A stretch of DNA of 64,000 nucleotides from Segatella copri (GTDB lineage Bacteria > Bacteroidota > Bacteroidia > Bacteroidales > Bacteroidaceae), in the NCBI RefSeq assembly GCF_015074785.1, contig NZ_CP042464.1:2663001-2727000 (forward strand), read 5' to 3'. A program made the translations under genes and the position numbers. Positions 56,518 to 64,000 of this stretch are shown one piece after another. A model generated the notes under the pieces. That model was not told where the DNA came from. It ran no database searches and worked only from the letters and a program-made list of their open reading frames with translations. The number at the start of each line of letters is the position of its first letter. Within the stretch, counting starts at the first letter, position 1.

Positions 56518-58599
56518 TTATTTGTCCAATACATTCAAGTTCTGATAGAACCAGACATTCATCTGATTGGCACCACGATGATTCCAAGCATAATAAGGAA
56601 TCAGAGTGAGCTTCTGGTTCTTGACAGAAACGGTGCCATCAGCAGCCTGATCGAGCACCTGAGAAGAGGTCTGGATAGCCTTGACAGAGAAGGCTGGAGC
56701 ACCCTTGGTCTCGGTGTTCTGAATGCTGTAGTTATCCACCACAGAGAAAGCAGGCTTCTTGGCCATGACGGCACGGAGCACTGGCTCATTCTGATTATCC
56801 ACAGCCTCAGCGCAATATACCAATGGTCCACGCTCTACGGCAACCTTGCCCTTATCATCTGCTACCTTACCGTTAGCTACAACTGTACGGATAGGCATAT
56901 CGAAGTGGATGCGGATGACATCACCCTTCTTGATGTTCTTGACAGGCAGATAACCCTTGTTGGCATCGAGATCAGCCTCTACAGCCTTGCCGTTTACGGT
57001 TACTGTGTAAGCAGGCTTCTCGGCATCGCTATACTTATAAAGATCGCTAGGCACCACCTGATTGCGAACCCATCCAGGAATACGGACCAGGAGGTTGGCA
57101 TTCTTCACACCGCTCTTCTTCACAGCAATCTTGATATCGCCATTCCAAGGATACTCGGTAGTCTCCTCCAGAACCACATCCTTACCATTTACCCTGATGG
57201 TAGATGTATTGCCGGCAAAGAGGTTAACGTAGATATTGTTATCCTTCACGCCATAGAGATAGCCAGGAACAGAAGGGATGAAGCGGCTCAAATTACTTGG
57301 GCAGCAGGCACATCCGAACCAAGGCTGGCGGGTAGTATTGCCATCGGCATTGAACTTGTACTTGCCATCGCTAGACAATGGGTTTGGATAGAAGAATCTA
57401 CCACCGTCCATGCTCATACCAGATATGACACCATTATATAAGGTACGCTCCATGCAGTCGATATACTTGCTCTCGCCGTGAAGCAGGAACATACGTTCGA
57501 AAAGGTAAACCATAGAGATGGCTGCACAGGTCTCGTTATAGGCAGTCATGTTTGGCAACTCATAGTTCTCGCCGAAAGCTTCACCTGCATGGCGGGCACC
57601 TACACCACCTGTAAGATAGTATTTCTTACCAATGATGTTTTCGAAAATACGGTCAATCACCTTCATATAGGCAGAATCCTTGGTCAGGGCAGCCACATCG
57701 GCGATACCGGCATACATATATCCGGCACGAACAGCATGACCCACAGCCTCTTTCTGCTCCAGGATAGGAGCCTGGCTCTGAGAATATGGGTTGCGGATAT
57801 GAGTCTTGCCACGATAATCGAGCAGATACTTAGCCTCATCCAGATACTTCTTCTCACCGGTCAAGGTATAGAGACGAGCCAAAGCCATCTCGGCAATCTG
57901 ATGTCCAGGAACGATGGTAGCCTGTCCAGCCTTAGGACCTACTTCCCTTACCACGCAATCGGCATAGCGCTTGGCGATGTTCAGGAACTTGGTGCTACCC
58001 GTAGCCTGATAGTGAGCACAGGCTGCATCTACCATGTGACCGAGGTTGTAAAGCTCGTGACTCAATTCCTCATCCTTCACCCAACGCTTATTTCCCGACC
58101 ATCCGTGTGGATGTTTTGGGTTGATGGTACGGGCTGTATAGAGATAGCCATCTGGCTCCTGTGCAGCACCCACCACATCGAGCACACTGTCGATGTAAGC
58201 CTTCAACTTCTTGTCAGGGTAAGTCTGGAGAATATAGCTGGCACCTTCGATGGTCTTATAAACATCGGTATCATCGAAAGAGAAGCCCATGAACTTGCTC
58301 ACATCCCACTCCTTGGTATCCAAGCCCGGGTGGTTAGGATGCTGCAAGGTATAAGCAGCCATCTCGAAGTTCTTGTAACGGTGCTCGCTCTCGCACTTGC
58401 TGAAAGCCAATGGCACAGTTACCTCGCGGGCAGCCTTCAAGCGGGCACCCCAGAAAGTATTCTGTGAAATCTTCACACTGGTGAAAGGAACCTGAGTAAA
58501 CGGATAACCATTGCCCAATGTCTTTGCATTCTTCGCCATGGTTGGCACAACTACGGCTGCCGAAAGCAATACTGCAGAAATTAATCTCTTCATTTTCAA
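56518..58599 (-). CDS. GH127 beta-L-arabinofuranosidase family protein, secreted
   Basis: 693 residues with signal peptide (VPTMAKN). GH127 (formerly DUF1680) enzymes release beta-L-arabinofuranose; the studied HypBA1 uses a zinc-bound Cys nucleophile. The features fit: YNETCAAISM (acid/base Glu and a zinc Cys, about residue 353) and FGCACCPSN (Cys pair including the nucleophile, about residue 429). Also MGFSFDDTDVYKTIEGA in the helical barrel. Together with GH51 at 31946, it points to arabinan or extensin-type substrates, though the two genes are far apart. Confidence 0.9.
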   Translation of the reverse strand: MKMKRLISAVLLSAAVVVPTMAKNAKTLGNGYPFTQVPFTSVKISQNTFWGARLKAAREVTVPLAFSKCESEHRYKNFEMAAYTLQHPNHPGLDTKEWDVSKFMGFSFDDTDVYKTIEGASYILQTYPDKKLKAYIDSVLDVVGAAQEPDGYLYTARTINPKHPHGWSGNKRWVKDEELSHELYNLGHMVDAACAHYQATGSTKFLNIAKRYADCVVREVGPKAGQATIVPGHQIAEMALARLYTLTGEKKYLDEAKYLLDYRGKTHIRNPYSQSQAPILEQKEAVGHAVRAGYMYAGIADVAALTKDSAYMKVIDRIFENIIGKKYYLTGGVGARHAGEAFGENYELPNMTAYNETCAAISMVYLFERMFLLHGESKYIDCMERTLYNGVISGMSMDGGRFFYPNPLSSDGKYKFNADGNTTRQPWFGCACCPSNLSRFIPSVPGYLYGVKDNNIYVNLFAGNTSTIRVNGKDVVLEETTEYPWNGDIKIAVKKSGVKNANLLVRIPGWVRNQVVPSDLYKYSDAEKPAYTVTVNGKAVEADLDANKGYLPVKNIKKGDVIRIHFDMPIRTVVANGKVADDKGKVAVERGPLVYCAEAVDNQNEPVLRAVMAKKPAFSVVDNYSIQNTETKGAPAFSVKAIQTSSQVLDQAADGTVSVKNQKLTLIPYYAWNHRGANQMNVWFYQNLNVLDK

Positions 58600-58642
58600 A
58601 TAGGTTTTATTAATTTTATATTATTGTTTGTTATTTCAGTTG

Positions 58643-58650
58643 CAAAGATA
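58643..58650 (-). promoter_or_regulatory. Promoter -7 box of the GH127 gene
   Basis: TATCTTTG on the minus strand, 44 nt before the ATG. Confidence 0.6.
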
Positions 58651-58742
58651 AGAAAACTTTCCGACTATAGTGTATAATAAACAATAAAAAGCAGGTAATT
58701 ATCAGTCAAACACCTATATTTATATCATATTTAACGCTTTTT

Positions 58743-58774
58743 TTTGTTACAATCGTTTTTTTATCTTACCTTTG
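58743..58774 (+). promoter_or_regulatory. Promoter of the Cof-type phosphatase gene
   Basis: TTTG at 58743-58746 and TACCTTTG at 58767-58774, 20-bp spacer, full consensus. Confidence 0.7.
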
Positions 58775-58807
58775 CAGTCAAATTAGAAATACAATAATAT
58801 ATCAAAT

Positions 58808-59632
58808 ATGAATCATCTTCCATACCGTGCCATCGCTCTTGATCTGGATGGCACCCTGACCAACCACGACAAGGTGGTTACCCCGAAAACCCGCGAAGCG
58901 CTGCTCCAGGCAGAAACCGAGGGTGTTGTTATCATCCTTGCTTCAGGCAGACCGACCTACGGCATCGAACCGGTGGCGGAATGTCTGGAACTGGATAAGC
59001 GAGGCGGATACATCCTATCTTATAATGGCGGCAACATCGTGAATGCCAAGACTGGCGAAAAACTCTTCGCCCAGTTCCTGCCTGATGAGGTGATACCTAT
59101 ATTATATAGGTACGCGAAGGAGAAGAACCATGCCCTGCTGGGCTACGCCGAAAACGAGATTATCACCGAGATGCCCGACGACCAGTATGTGAAGGAAGAA
59201 TCGCGTATCAACAAGATGAACATCCGAAAGGTAGAAAACCTGTTCGAAGCCCTGGAGCCTCACCCTACCAAGCTCCTCATGACAGGCGACCCGGCAGATA
59301 TGCTCAAGGCAGAAAACGAGCTTTCTGAGATTCTGGGCGACAGGATGGACATCTTCCGTTCAGCCCCATTCTTCCTGGAACTGGTTCCTAAAGGCATCGA
59401 CAAGGCAAAGTCCCTGCTCCGCCTTCTGTCGAAAATCAATCTCACCCCAGCCGATATGATTGCTTTCGGAGATGGCTACAACGACCTGAGCATGCTGAAA
59501 CTGGCAGGCATGGGTGTAGCCATGCAGAATGCAGCACCAGAGGTTAGAGCCGAAGCCGACTACATCACGCTTTCCAATGAAGAAGATGGCGTAGCTGCTG
59601 CTTTGGAACATTTCTGTAAAAAGGATTTTTAA
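58808..59632 (+). CDS. Cof-type HAD-IIB phosphatase
   Basis: A 274-residue HAD-IIB phosphatase. Motif I is ALDLDGTLTNHDKVV, motif II IILASGRPTYG, and motif IV IAFGDGYNDLSMLKLAG. The cap region of type IIB lies between. Such enzymes act on sugar phosphates or flavin nucleotides; the substrate is not clear here. Single gene, cytoplasmic. Confidence 0.93.
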   Translation: MNHLPYRAIALDLDGTLTNHDKVVTPKTREALLQAETEGVVIILASGRPTYGIEPVAECLELDKRGGYILSYNGGNIVNAKTGEKLFAQFLPDEVIPILYRYAKEKNHALLGYAENEIITEMPDDQYVKEESRINKMNIRKVENLFEALEPHPTKLLMTGDPADMLKAENELSEILGDRMDIFRSAPFFLELVPKGIDKAKSLLRLLSKINLTPADMIAFGDGYNDLSMLKLAGMGVAMQNAAPEVRAEADYITLSNEEDGVAAALEHFCKKDF

Positions 59633-59635
59633 AGG

Positions 59636-59756
59636 TAAAAAAGTAAAAAGGTAAAAAAGCCTAGCGGGGTATAATCTCCCTAGTTTCTTTTTACCTTTTT
59701 ACTTTTTTACCTTTTTACCTTTTTACTTCCTTTTTACTTTTTTACCTTTTTACTTT
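59636..59756. repeat. Low-complexity AAAAAGGTAAAA inverted repeat region
   Basis: A left arm of GGTAAAAAAGTAAAAA units (59636-59670) faces a right arm with many copies of CTTTTTAC (59690-59756), around a centre with GCGGGGTATAATCTCCC. It can fold into a long A-U stem and sits between convergent genes, so it probably ends both transcripts. The right arm reaches the stop codon of the GH97 gene. Confidence 0.6.
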
Positions 59757-61711
59757 TCAACAATCAGTCCACCCTTAGGCTGCATTTCCACCTTCAGGTT
59801 TCCCTTCTTATCCACCTTTACGGTCTTCATCTGAGAAACAGGCCAGAGAGCCTTCTTGTCCTTGCTGGCTGTTTCATGATAATAGGTAACGCTCTTGCCG
59901 GCAAGCATTGGCAGATTCAGGGTGAGCTTCATCACCTGGTCGGTGCCGTTCAAACCGGCAACATACCATTTATCACCATGGCGACGGGCAACAACGGCAT
60001 ATTTTCCAGGATAACCGGCGATGAATTTGGTCTCATCCCAGGTCGTAGGAACGCTCTTCAGGAAATCAATCTCGTGCTGAGGAAGCTCAGAGAGATTATT
60101 CGGATAGATGGCGATGCACTGGATGGCAGCCTGGTTCATGATAGCCGATGCCATCTCGAAAACATCGGTGGTATAACGACGATGACGACTCTTGTTGTCA
60201 CGAGACAAGTATTTGTTCATGATGGTACCACCCCAATCCATCGCAGCCACGGCATTGCGGCAGAATGGATGCATGGTCAGCTCAAAGCCCTCCTGCTTGG
60301 CATGATAATCAGAGAAGAATACATTCTCTGAAGCCAATACAGCCTCACTGGAAATATAGTTTGGATACATGCGCTCCCAACCTCTTGGCAGGGTGCAGCC
60401 ATGGAAGATAACGTGAATGCCGTAATCGTTGGCATCGCTGAGGATGTCTTCATACTGCTGCATGGTATGCTGCTTGTCGCCACCGAAGAAATCTACCTTG
60501 ATACCCTTGATGCCGATACTCTTCATCCAGGCCATCTCCTTCTTGCGGGCCACGATGTTATCCATGATGCCACGAGGTCCCTGAGGTGCATCGTTTGCCA
60601 CACCATTGGAATTATACCAGAGCATCAGACTCACATTCTTGCTCTGCGCATACTTGCTCAACTCTGCTATCTTGTCTCTGCCAATCTGCGTATCCCAGAG
60701 TGCATCAACCAGCACATATTCATATCCCATGGTAGCAGCCAGGTCGATGAACAGCTTCTGGTCGTTATAGTTGCAGGAGCCATCCTGCCAGATGAGCCAG
60801 CTCCAGGCATATTTTCCCACACCATACTTCTGGGATGCCTCATAGCGAGGCTCTACTACATCGTATGGAATGGTGGTCTCTACCAGAGGCTTCAAATCAG
60901 AACCCATGGTGATGGTTCGCCATGGAGTGGAACCCGGAAGGATGAAGGTGCCCGATGTAGAACCGATGCCATCAGCCTCTTTCTCCATTGGGAAGGCGAT
61001 CTGATAACCCTTAGCAGCATCGTAATCGCTGATATGACAACCCGGATAGTTGCCGTGAGTACCCGTCTCACTGACCAATACCCAGCCATCGCCACCTACC
61101 TTGAAAAGGCATGGGAAAGTATAGCCCTGACCATAACCCGACTTGGCTGTGAGCGGAGCATCTGGCTTGTAATCCTCCTCATAACTTGGCTTGGTTCGGG
61201 CGAAACCGATGAGCGGATCCGACTGTGGGCAGAGGAAAGAGGTGGAAATCTTTGGCAAATTGAATGCCGTCTTCTCCTCATTAATAATAATATGCTGTGC
61301 CTTCAAGCCATCAAAGGTATAACGGAAAGCCACGTCATTGTTGGACACATTGAAGGTAACGGTCATGGGTTCTTTCCTGCCATTGAGATAAGTCACGTTG
61401 AGCTGGTTGGCATGATAATCTACATGCGAAACCTTGGCGGTGCGGAGGTCATAGCTCTTCTCCACCTTTATCTCATTCTTACCCTGATAGGTCAAGCCCT
61501 GACTGAAATCGCCTACATTGGCAAGGAGTCCGAGCTGTGATTCCTCCATCATTCGCTTGCCTGCATAGTCGATGGAATAATAGAGTTTACCATCGCGGTC
61601 TTCCACCACGACATTCAACTTACCATCAGGAGAGCTGACAGTATTCTTCTCTGCGTATGCACCGATGCTTGCCATCAATGCCAGCGCTACTACTAAAACG
61701 TTTTTCTTCAT
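59750..61711 (-). CDS. GH97 glycoside hydrolase, secreted
   Basis: 653 residues, signal peptide ending GAYA. GH97 order is seen: N-terminal beta-sandwich (SSPDGKLNVVVEDRDGKLYY), TIM barrel and C-terminal beta-domain. The barrel has GIKVDFFGGDKQ (about residue 405), where retaining GH97 enzymes carry their nucleophilic Asp, as in alpha-galactosidases. In inverting alpha-glucosidases (SusB) this Asp is absent. So alpha-galactosidase-type activity is my best guess. Single gene, own promoter. Confidence 0.9.
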   Translation of the reverse strand: MKKNVLVVALALMASIGAYAEKNTVSSPDGKLNVVVEDRDGKLYYSIDYAGKRMMEESQLGLLANVGDFSQGLTYQGKNEIKVEKSYDLRTAKVSHVDYHANQLNVTYLNGRKEPMTVTFNVSNNDVAFRYTFDGLKAQHIIINEEKTAFNLPKISTSFLCPQSDPLIGFARTKPSYEEDYKPDAPLTAKSGYGQGYTFPCLFKVGGDGWVLVSETGTHGNYPGCHISDYDAAKGYQIAFPMEKEADGIGSTSGTFILPGSTPWRTITMGSDLKPLVETTIPYDVVEPRYEASQKYGVGKYAWSWLIWQDGSCNYNDQKLFIDLAATMGYEYVLVDALWDTQIGRDKIAELSKYAQSKNVSLMLWYNSNGVANDAPQGPRGIMDNIVARKKEMAWMKSIGIKGIKVDFFGGDKQHTMQQYEDILSDANDYGIHVIFHGCTLPRGWERMYPNYISSEAVLASENVFFSDYHAKQEGFELTMHPFCRNAVAAMDWGGTIMNKYLSRDNKSRHRRYTTDVFEMASAIMNQAAIQCIAIYPNNLSELPQHEIDFLKSVPTTWDETKFIAGYPGKYAVVARRHGDKWYVAGLNGTDQVMKLTLNLPMLAGKSVTYYHETASKDKKALWPVSQMKTVKVDKKGNLKVEMQPKGGLIVEK

Positions 61712-61769
61712 TTCCAGATAAAAGTAATTAGTTTATTTGTTACTATGTTTTTATGCTTAATTACATCGG

Positions 61770-61777
61770 CAAAGTTA
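61770..61777 (-). promoter_or_regulatory. Promoter -7 box of the GH97 gene
   Basis: TAACTTTG on the minus strand, 58 nt before the ATG. Confidence 0.6.
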
Positions 61778-61816
61778 AGCAATATTATCGAATAAACAAA
61801 AATTAAACCGAATTAT

Positions 61817-61847
61817 TTTGTATTTTCTTCAAATAATAGTAACTTTG
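61817..61847 (+). promoter_or_regulatory. Promoter of threonine ammonia-lyase gene
   Basis: TTTG at 61817-61820 and TAACTTTG at 61840-61847, 19-bp spacer, 31 nt before the ATG. Confidence 0.7.
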
Positions 61848-61878
61848 CACGAAATAAACTATACACATATCAGCAGTT

Positions 61879-63078
61879 ATGTTACAACTTGACAATTTCT
61901 ATAAGGCTCGCTTCGTGCTGAGCAAGGTAATAAGAAAGACTGAGCTGGTTCACACGCCAAGAATCAACCCAGAGAGTGATGTTTATTTGAAACCAGAGTG
62001 CCTGCAGAAGACCGGTTCGTTCAAGATTCGTGGTGCTTACTATAAGATTTCACAACTCACCGATGAAGAAAAGGCGAAGGGTGTGATAGCCTGTTCTGCG
62101 GGCAACCATGCACAGGGTGTAGCGCTGGGAGCTACAGCCATGGGCGTTAAGAGCCTCATCTGTCTGCCTGAAGGTGCTCCTATCTCCAAGGTAGAAGCCA
62201 CCAAGCGACTGGGTGCTGAAGTCTGTCTGGTACCTGGCGTCTATGATGATGCCTACCAGAAGGCGCTGGAACTGAAAGATGAGCATGGCTACACCTTCGT
62301 TCATCCTTTCGATGATGAGAACGTCATTGCCGGTCAGGGCACCATCGGATTGGAAATCCTCGACCAGCTGCCTGAAGTAGAAGCTGTAGTAGTACCAGTT
62401 GGTGGTGGCGGTTTGATTTCCGGTATTGCCTTTGCCATTAAATCACTGAATCCTAAAGTTAAGGTTTATGGTGTTCAGGCAGAAGGAGCAGCAAGTATGG
62501 TACAGAGTCTGCACGATCATAAACAGGAGAAGTTGCCTTCTGTAGCGACCGTTGCTGATGGTATTGCCGTGAAGGAACCGGGAAAGATTACCTTCGAAAC
62601 CTGCTCCAACTATGTAGACGAAATCGTAACCGTGAGCGAAGATGAAATCTGTGCAGCCATTCTGAAACTTATAGAGAGCGAAAAGATGGTAGCTGAGGGT
62701 GCAGGTGCGGCAAGCGTGGCTGCCGTGATGTACAACAAGATACCTGTCAAGGGAAAGAAAACCATCTGCGTGGTGAGTGGCGGCAACATCGACGTGACCA
62801 TCCTGAACCGTGTCATCAACCGTGGTCTGGTCAAGAGCGGCCGTCTCTGCACCATCGAGATGGAGCTTGACGATAAGCCAGGCGAATTGGTTGAGGTAGC
62901 ATCCGTCATCGCAAGCCTTGGCGGAAACATCACGGGAGTTCATCACGACCGTTCTGCCAATCGCAACAAGGTGAATGCCTGCGTACTCCGACTCACCATG
63001 GAGACTCGCGATTCTGAACATGTAAAGGAAATCAAGGGAGCCTTGGAGCAGAAGGGATTCCATCTCTGGATAGTATAA
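61879..63078 (+). CDS. ilvA: Threonine ammonia-lyase (threonine dehydratase)
   Basis: PLP enzyme converting threonine to 2-oxobutanoate, the first step to isoleucine. 399 residues: PLP lysine in GSFKIRGAYYK, Asn loop SAGNHAQGVALG, and the phosphate-binding VPVGGGGLISG. The last 80 residues form an ACT domain (TIEMELDDKPGELVEVASVI, GGNITGVHHDRS). This is the short form with a single ACT domain, not the 500-residue form of E. coli IlvA; whether isoleucine inhibits it cannot be read from sequence. Single gene. Confidence 0.95.
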   Translation: MLQLDNFYKARFVLSKVIRKTELVHTPRINPESDVYLKPECLQKTGSFKIRGAYYKISQLTDEEKAKGVIACSAGNHAQGVALGATAMGVKSLICLPEGAPISKVEATKRLGAEVCLVPGVYDDAYQKALELKDEHGYTFVHPFDDENVIAGQGTIGLEILDQLPEVEAVVVPVGGGGLISGIAFAIKSLNPKVKVYGVQAEGAASMVQSLHDHKQEKLPSVATVADGIAVKEPGKITFETCSNYVDEIVTVSEDEICAAILKLIESEKMVAEGAGAASVAAVMYNKIPVKGKKTICVVSGGNIDVTILNRVINRGLVKSGRLCTIEMELDDKPGELVEVASVIASLGGNITGVHHDRSANRNKVNACVLRLTMETRDSEHVKEIKGALEQKGFHLWIV

Positions 63079-63111
63079 CCGTGCAGAGACTTACAAAAAT
63101 CCATAAAATAT

Positions 63112-63153
63112 AAAAAGAGGGTGCGCCGTCAGTTGATAGCGCACCCTCTTTTT
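63112..63153 (+). terminator. Bidirectional terminator between ilvA and GH3
   Basis: Stem AAAAAGAGGGTGCGC with GCGCACCCTCTTTTT, T tracts in both directions, between convergent genes. Confidence 0.85.
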
Positions 63154-63217
63154 ATATATCATTAAAAGCTTTATTACCATCAAGCTCTTTTGTTATTGAG
63201 CTTTATCTTTAATAGAG

Positions 63218-64000
63218 CTACTTTACTTCCTTGAGCAAGCAAGGGCGAACCTTCTCGGTTACACCAGCTTCCTCAGTAATCACGGTAGTGAGAGGCTTGA
63301 GATCGGCAGCATTCTTTGCCACCATCACCTTGTAATTACCAGCCTCAACCTGCCACTGACTATCAACCTCATTGAAAGAAGCCAGGTTCTTGTATGGAAT
63401 GTCGATAGTAACAGTCTCCGACTCACCAGGCTGCAATTTCTTAGTCTTGGCGAAACCACGAAGTTCCCTGGTTGGTTTATCCATATCCTTGCCAGGAGCT
63501 GCCACATATACCTGAACAACTTCCTTACCAGCTACCTTACCAGCATTCTTCACAGTCACCAGGACCTTGATATTGCCCTGTGCATCCTTCGTTACCACAG
63601 GTTTGCCATACTTAAAGGTAGTATAGCTCATACCATAACCAAAAGGAAAAGATACAGGCACATTCTTAGTCTGGTAATAACGATAACCTACATAAACACC
63701 ATCATTATACTCGGTGTAATCCACATTCTTCACGTCACCCTTGCTACCGATGCCCTTGCCCATGAACATACCAAGCACATCGTCAACCTTGACAGTCTCA
63801 GGGTTAGGGAAATCAGCCTTAGAAGGAACATCGTTATAACTTACAGGCCATGTCATAGGAAGACGACCAGAAGGATTCTCCTTACCCGTCAAGATGTCAG
63901 CAACACAGTTACCACCCTCCTGACCAGGCAACCAAGACAGCAATACAGCATCAGGACCGCCAATCCAACTCTTGGTCTCAATAACGCCACAAACATTCAA
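63218..64000 (-). CDS. GH3 beta-glucosidase family enzyme, C-terminal part
   Basis: The last 260 residues of a larger protein; the 5' part lies beyond base 64000. It carries the second GH3 domain (LLSWLPGQEGGNCVADILTG, GRLPMTWPVSYNDVP, FPFGYGMSYTTFKYG) and a fibronectin-III-like C-terminal domain (VTVKNAGKVAGKEVVQVYV, ELRGFAKTKKLQPGES). The catalytic Asp is in the missing part, so activity cannot be assigned. Likely secreted like other Bacteroidetes GH3 enzymes. Confidence 0.93.
   Translation of the reverse strand: MNVCGVIETKSWIGGPDAVLLSWLPGQEGGNCVADILTGKENPSGRLPMTWPVSYNDVPSKADFPNPETVKVDDVLGMFMGKGIGSKGDVKNVDYTEYNDGVYVGYRYYQTKNVPVSFPFGYGMSYTTFKYGKPVVTKDAQGNIKVLVTVKNAGKVAGKEVVQVYVAAPGKDMDKPTRELRGFAKTKKLQPGESETVTIDIPYKNLASFNEVDSQWQVEAGNYKVMVAKNAADLKPLTTVITEEAGVTEKVRPCLLKEVK

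Overview
The window looks like a chromosomal segment of a Bacteroidales species, most like Prevotellaceae (Segatella/Prevotella copri-type); the genus is my inference. Reasons: two SusC/SusD pairs, the type IX secretion genes porU and porV, a type III glutamine synthetase, many secreted glycoside hydrolases, and Bacteroidetes promoters with a -7 box TAnnTTTG and a TTTG-like -33 box. I see no rRNA, tRNA or CRISPR array.

Layout. 1-8.1 kb (minus strand): porV (cut by the window edge), porU, a fumarylacetoacetase-fold hydrolase, then tsf, rpsB, rpsI and rplM, with a structured rplM leader. 8.1-24.1 kb (minus): an eight-gene operon with SusC, SusD, a zinc-metallohydrolase lipoprotein, a DUF4302 lipoprotein, a BACON-like lipoprotein, a GLUG-repeat surface protein, an M6 metalloprotease and a coiled-coil secreted protein. 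It looks like a protein or peptide capture system. The first gene, susC, is frameshifted at a run of eight G. 24.3-30.2 kb: a small ORF, an ISAs1-family element with a perfect 10-bp target duplication, a long hairpin, glnN and an IS3-family element. 30.2-31.7 kb: an AAA ATPase gene (DUF4143 type) preceded by three 32-bp-period direct repeats. 31.9-37.3 kb: GH51 and GH2 enzymes. 37.7-43.8 kb: a 63-aa protein, argS, RNase HI, an ECF sigma factor with its FecR anti-sigma, a HAD phosphatase and a HigBA toxin-antitoxin pair. 44.1-52.6 kb: SusC with an STN signalling domain, SusD, two glycerophosphodiester phosphodiesterases and an organophosphate antiporter. 52.6-56.4 kb: a 281-bp palindrome, a gene fragment, a second IS3-family element and a second repeat-preceded AAA ATPase. 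56.5-64 kb: GH127, a Cof-type phosphatase, GH97, threonine ammonia-lyase and a GH3 enzyme cut by the window edge.

How it fits together. The sigma factor/FecR pair probably controls the STN-type SusC locus. The same 29-bp promoter-like motif (TTGGGTGTAAC, 13 bp, GTCTT) occurs only upstream of fecR and upstream of that susC. The locus appears built to import and split glycerophosphodiesters and then take up glycerol-3-phosphate or a similar phosphate ester, which would be an unusual cargo for SusCD. Base composition changes inside susC and inside the transporter suggest the middle of the locus was exchanged by recombination.

The most unusual pattern is the pair of AAA/DUF4143 ATPases at 30.4 and 55.1 kb. 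Each is preceded by three direct repeats of different sequence but the same architecture (ATTT, 3 nt, GGATTTG), and the last copy contains the -33 box at identical spacing from the -7 box. This looks like a family of self-regulated ATPase/nuclease-fold genes with gene-specific repeat operators.
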